17,485 bases of DNA from an uncultured bacterium. Lineage in GTDB: Bacteria > Planctomycetota > Uabimicrobiia > Uabimicrobiales > JABWCH01. Below, piece after piece: positions 15,749-17,485 of the stretch (position 1 is its first letter; each line of letters begins with the position of its first letter). The stretch is taken from positions 1 to 17,485 of the forward strand of contig CALKWO010000163.1 in assembly GCA_938003875.1 (NCBI GenBank), written 5' to 3'. Under the pieces are notes generated by a model. The model saw nothing but the letters and a program-made list of their open reading frames with translations. It did not search any database and was not told where the DNA came from. Both the position numbers and the translations under genes were made by a program.

Positions 15749-17416
15749 CTATAATTTCCTATACAGCAAGCTACTGATAGTGACAAGCTCTTTGCCCTCT
15801 TCTACTGGAGCGAGCCAAAAGTCAAACAATCCTTTGCGTTGTTGAGAAAAGTATAAAACCATTTCCTCGATTGCCTTTGCGTTCTCTTCTCCTGCAAGAA
15901 CAATATGGCCACTTCTGAAGTAGATTTTTTGTGTAATTTTTTCTTCGGAACAAACAAGCACACCTGTCTGTTTTTCTGTTTCTATCACTTTAAGAATACT
16001 GACAAGAGAAATATGCTCTAATTTTCCACTCAAGGCAGATTTACGCGAGGAAGGTAAAGTCAATTTTTTTTGCTCTACACTCTTTTCTATTTGTCTTTTA
16101 AAAGAAATCAATTTTTGGACTCTTGCCGCTAATTCCTGGCTGTTGAAAGGTTTCGACATATAGTCAGAAGCTCCTAGCTTAAGCCCTCTGACCCTGTCTT
16201 CAGGACTGTCCAGTGCTGTTAAAAAGATGATAGGCGTAAGCAAAAACTCAGGTTCGGAGCGTAATTTTTTGATCAGCTCCCATCCATCCATCTCTGGCAT
16301 CATAATGTCCAGAACAATCAGATCAGGCTTTTCTTTTTGTGCTTGCAAAAAACCTTCTTTTCCATTGGCAGCAGTGATAATCCTGTAATCTTTCTTTAAG
16401 GCAGATTTTATAAGACGTTGAATCCATTCATCATCATCAATGGTTAAAACACAAGGAAGGACATCGGGCGATAGAGAAGCTTTGTTTTGATTTTCTTCTT
16501 CCATATAGCAGGAAAAATCCCACAGGGCAATTTTTCCTCCCAAGTCGCAGGATACCATTTGATTCCCATTTCTGCTGGTACAAATTTTGGTAATAGGGAA
16601 ATCATGATTATAGAACTTCTCTACGCATCTCGCACTCTCCATATCCCATAGAGCTATAGAATTTTCTCCTTCAGCGATTGCCATGTCCATACCTGAGGAA
16701 GATACGAGCTTTTGGCTATTGCTTAGAAAAGAACAGTCTGTGAGCCAATCCCTGTCATGCTGTAAACAATACATGCAGATGCCTGACTGTACATTCCAGA
16801 TTCGAATCGTCCCATCCAGGGAACAGGATGCGAGCTTGTTTCCTTCTTTGTTAAAGGAAATGCCTGTAATTCCCATAGAATGTTCATTCAGGCTACACAG
16901 ACATTTGCCTTCCTGAATATCCCAAATCTTGATTGTATGGTCGTTAGAGCCTGATGCTATCCTGGTTTTCTCAGGATTGAAAGAAAGACAGGTGATTTCC
17001 TGCTCATGTCCATACAGAGACATCGTTTTTTTTTGCTCTTTTGTATTCCACAGAAATACGCTGTTGTCATATCCGCCATAGGCAAGATAGATTCCTTCCG
17101 AATCCCACATAAGAGCATTTGCCCAATAGGGATAGTCTATACTATAAAGAGGCTTTGCCTCCTGGATGCTCCAGACCGAGATTTCTTTTTCGCTGCCAAT
17201 AGCTATTTGGCTTTCCGAGGGATGAAAGCACAGGCTTAAAATAGCCTGAGGTAGCTTGGCCAACTCTTTTAGCTGCTCTCCGCTTTCAAAATCCCAAAGG
17301 ATTGCATTACCGTCTTCTCCACCTGATGCCAGCATCTTCCCATCAGGGCTTATAGCGACACAAAGCACTGCTCCTTTGTGTGCCTGGAAATACTTTAAGC
17401 ATGTCTCTTTTCTCAT
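15749..17416 (-). CDS. WD40 propeller-response regulator-PATAN (DUF4388) fusion protein
   Basis: Soluble 555-residue response regulator with unusual flanks. Residues ~6-302 contain seven WD40 repeats, each ending in WD, WS or WN (WD41, WS82, WN123, WD165, WN207, WD257, WD299), enough for a closed seven-blade propeller that would bind a partner protein. A receiver follows (~320-440) with acidic residues at 327-329, phosphoacceptor Asp370 in VLDIMMPEMDG, and Lys422 in MSKPF. Residues ~461-535 fit the PATAN/DUF4388 domain: LSGKLEHISLVSILKVIE, then TGVLVC, IYFRSGHIVLAG and a terminal KGLFDFW. There is no DNA-binding domain. AAAGG lies 6 bases before the ATG, and the 23-base repeat lies 18 bases upstream. 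It is the first gene of the leftward cluster and the likely end-point or scaffold of its phosphorelay. Confidence 0.9.
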   Translation of the reverse strand: MRKETCLKYFQAHKGAVLCVAISPDGKMLASGGEDGNAILWDFESGEQLKELAKLPQAILSLCFHPSESQIAIGSEKEISVWSIQEAKPLYSIDYPYWANALMWDSEGIYLAYGGYDNSVFLWNTKEQKKTMSLYGHEQEITCLSFNPEKTRIASGSNDHTIKIWDIQEGKCLCSLNEHSMGITGISFNKEGNKLASCSLDGTIRIWNVQSGICMYCLQHDRDWLTDCSFLSNSQKLVSSSGMDMAIAEGENSIALWDMESARCVEKFYNHDFPITKICTSRNGNQMVSCDLGGKIALWDFSCYMEEENQNKASLSPDVLPCVLTIDDDEWIQRLIKSALKKDYRIITAANGKEGFLQAQKEKPDLIVLDIMMPEMDGWELIKKLRSEPEFLLTPIIFLTALDSPEDRVRGLKLGASDYMSKPFNSQELAARVQKLISFKRQIEKSVEQKKLTLPSSRKSALSGKLEHISLVSILKVIETEKQTGVLVCSEEKITQKIYFRSGHIVLAGEENAKAIEEMVLYFSQQRKGLFDFWLAPVEEGKELVTISSLLYRKL

Positions 17417-17424
17417 ATATTGCC

Positions 17425-17457
17425 TTTAGTGATGAGAATTAAATAACTTCCCCATTT
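17425..17457 (-). repeat. Third copy of the AT-rich repeat terminus, upstream of the WD40-REC gene
   Basis: Bases 17425-17449 match 1554-1578 at 24 of 25 positions, and 17435-17457 match the reverse complement of 1734-1756 at all 23. This copy therefore joins the outer flank of one arm to the inner flank of the other. It starts 9 bases from the WD40-REC ATG and so overlaps or abuts any promoter. Whether a full element continues past the window edge is not visible. Confidence 0.65.
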
Positions 17458-17485
17458 TTAATTGAATACAAGACAGCTTGTTATG

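Overview
This 17.5 kb window is AT-rich bacterial DNA dominated by phosphorelay signalling. Diderm-type two-component proteins, a WD40 propeller fused to a receiver domain, a Gfo/Idh/MocA oxidoreductase and several interspersed intergenic repeats would suit a planctomycete or related PVC-type or candidate-phylum genome. That placement is a low-confidence inference: there is no rRNA or other marker gene to fix it.

Layout. On the + strand, bases 8-1546 encode a Gfo/Idh/MocA oxidoreductase with an extra SCP2-like C-terminal domain. A 251-base gap follows, holding a nested inverted repeat. Bases 1804-6489 then encode a very large hybrid histidine kinase: Cache-like sensor, HAMP, four PAS, HisKA, HATPase, two receivers and Hpt. 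A convergent 269-base gap carries an imperfect inverted repeat and a degenerate hexamer tract. All genes from 17416 down to 6759 are on the - strand and closely spaced. In transcription order they are WD40-REC-PATAN, PAS hybrid kinase, free-standing Hpt, dihydrolipoyl dehydrogenase, and a large one-TM protein of unknown function. After a 292-base gap with three repeat families come a REC-Hpt protein and a REC-histidine kinase, 15 bases apart.

How they may work together. Kinase, Hpt and receiver modules are all present, so His-Asp-His-Asp phosphate flow within the - strand cluster is plausible. No receiver is joined to a DNA-binding or nucleotide-cyclase output. The visible outputs are another kinase, an Hpt domain, and a WD40/PATAN protein, which points to protein-protein control rather than direct transcription control. 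The unknown 959-residue membrane protein has three copies of a motif resembling the MshEN repeats of type IV pilus and secretion ATPases. PATAN (DUF4388) proteins are linked to pilus motor control in cyanobacteria. A surface, motility or secretion role is therefore a testable guess, not a conclusion. A lone lpd gene inside this signalling cluster is unexpected.

The most interesting points are the WD40-REC-PATAN fusion, the MshEN-like membrane protein, the oxidoreductase-SCP2 fusion, and a 23-base motif found in the same orientation just upstream of both the large kinase and the WD40-REC gene. I see no CRISPR array, tRNA, rRNA, transposase or phage gene.
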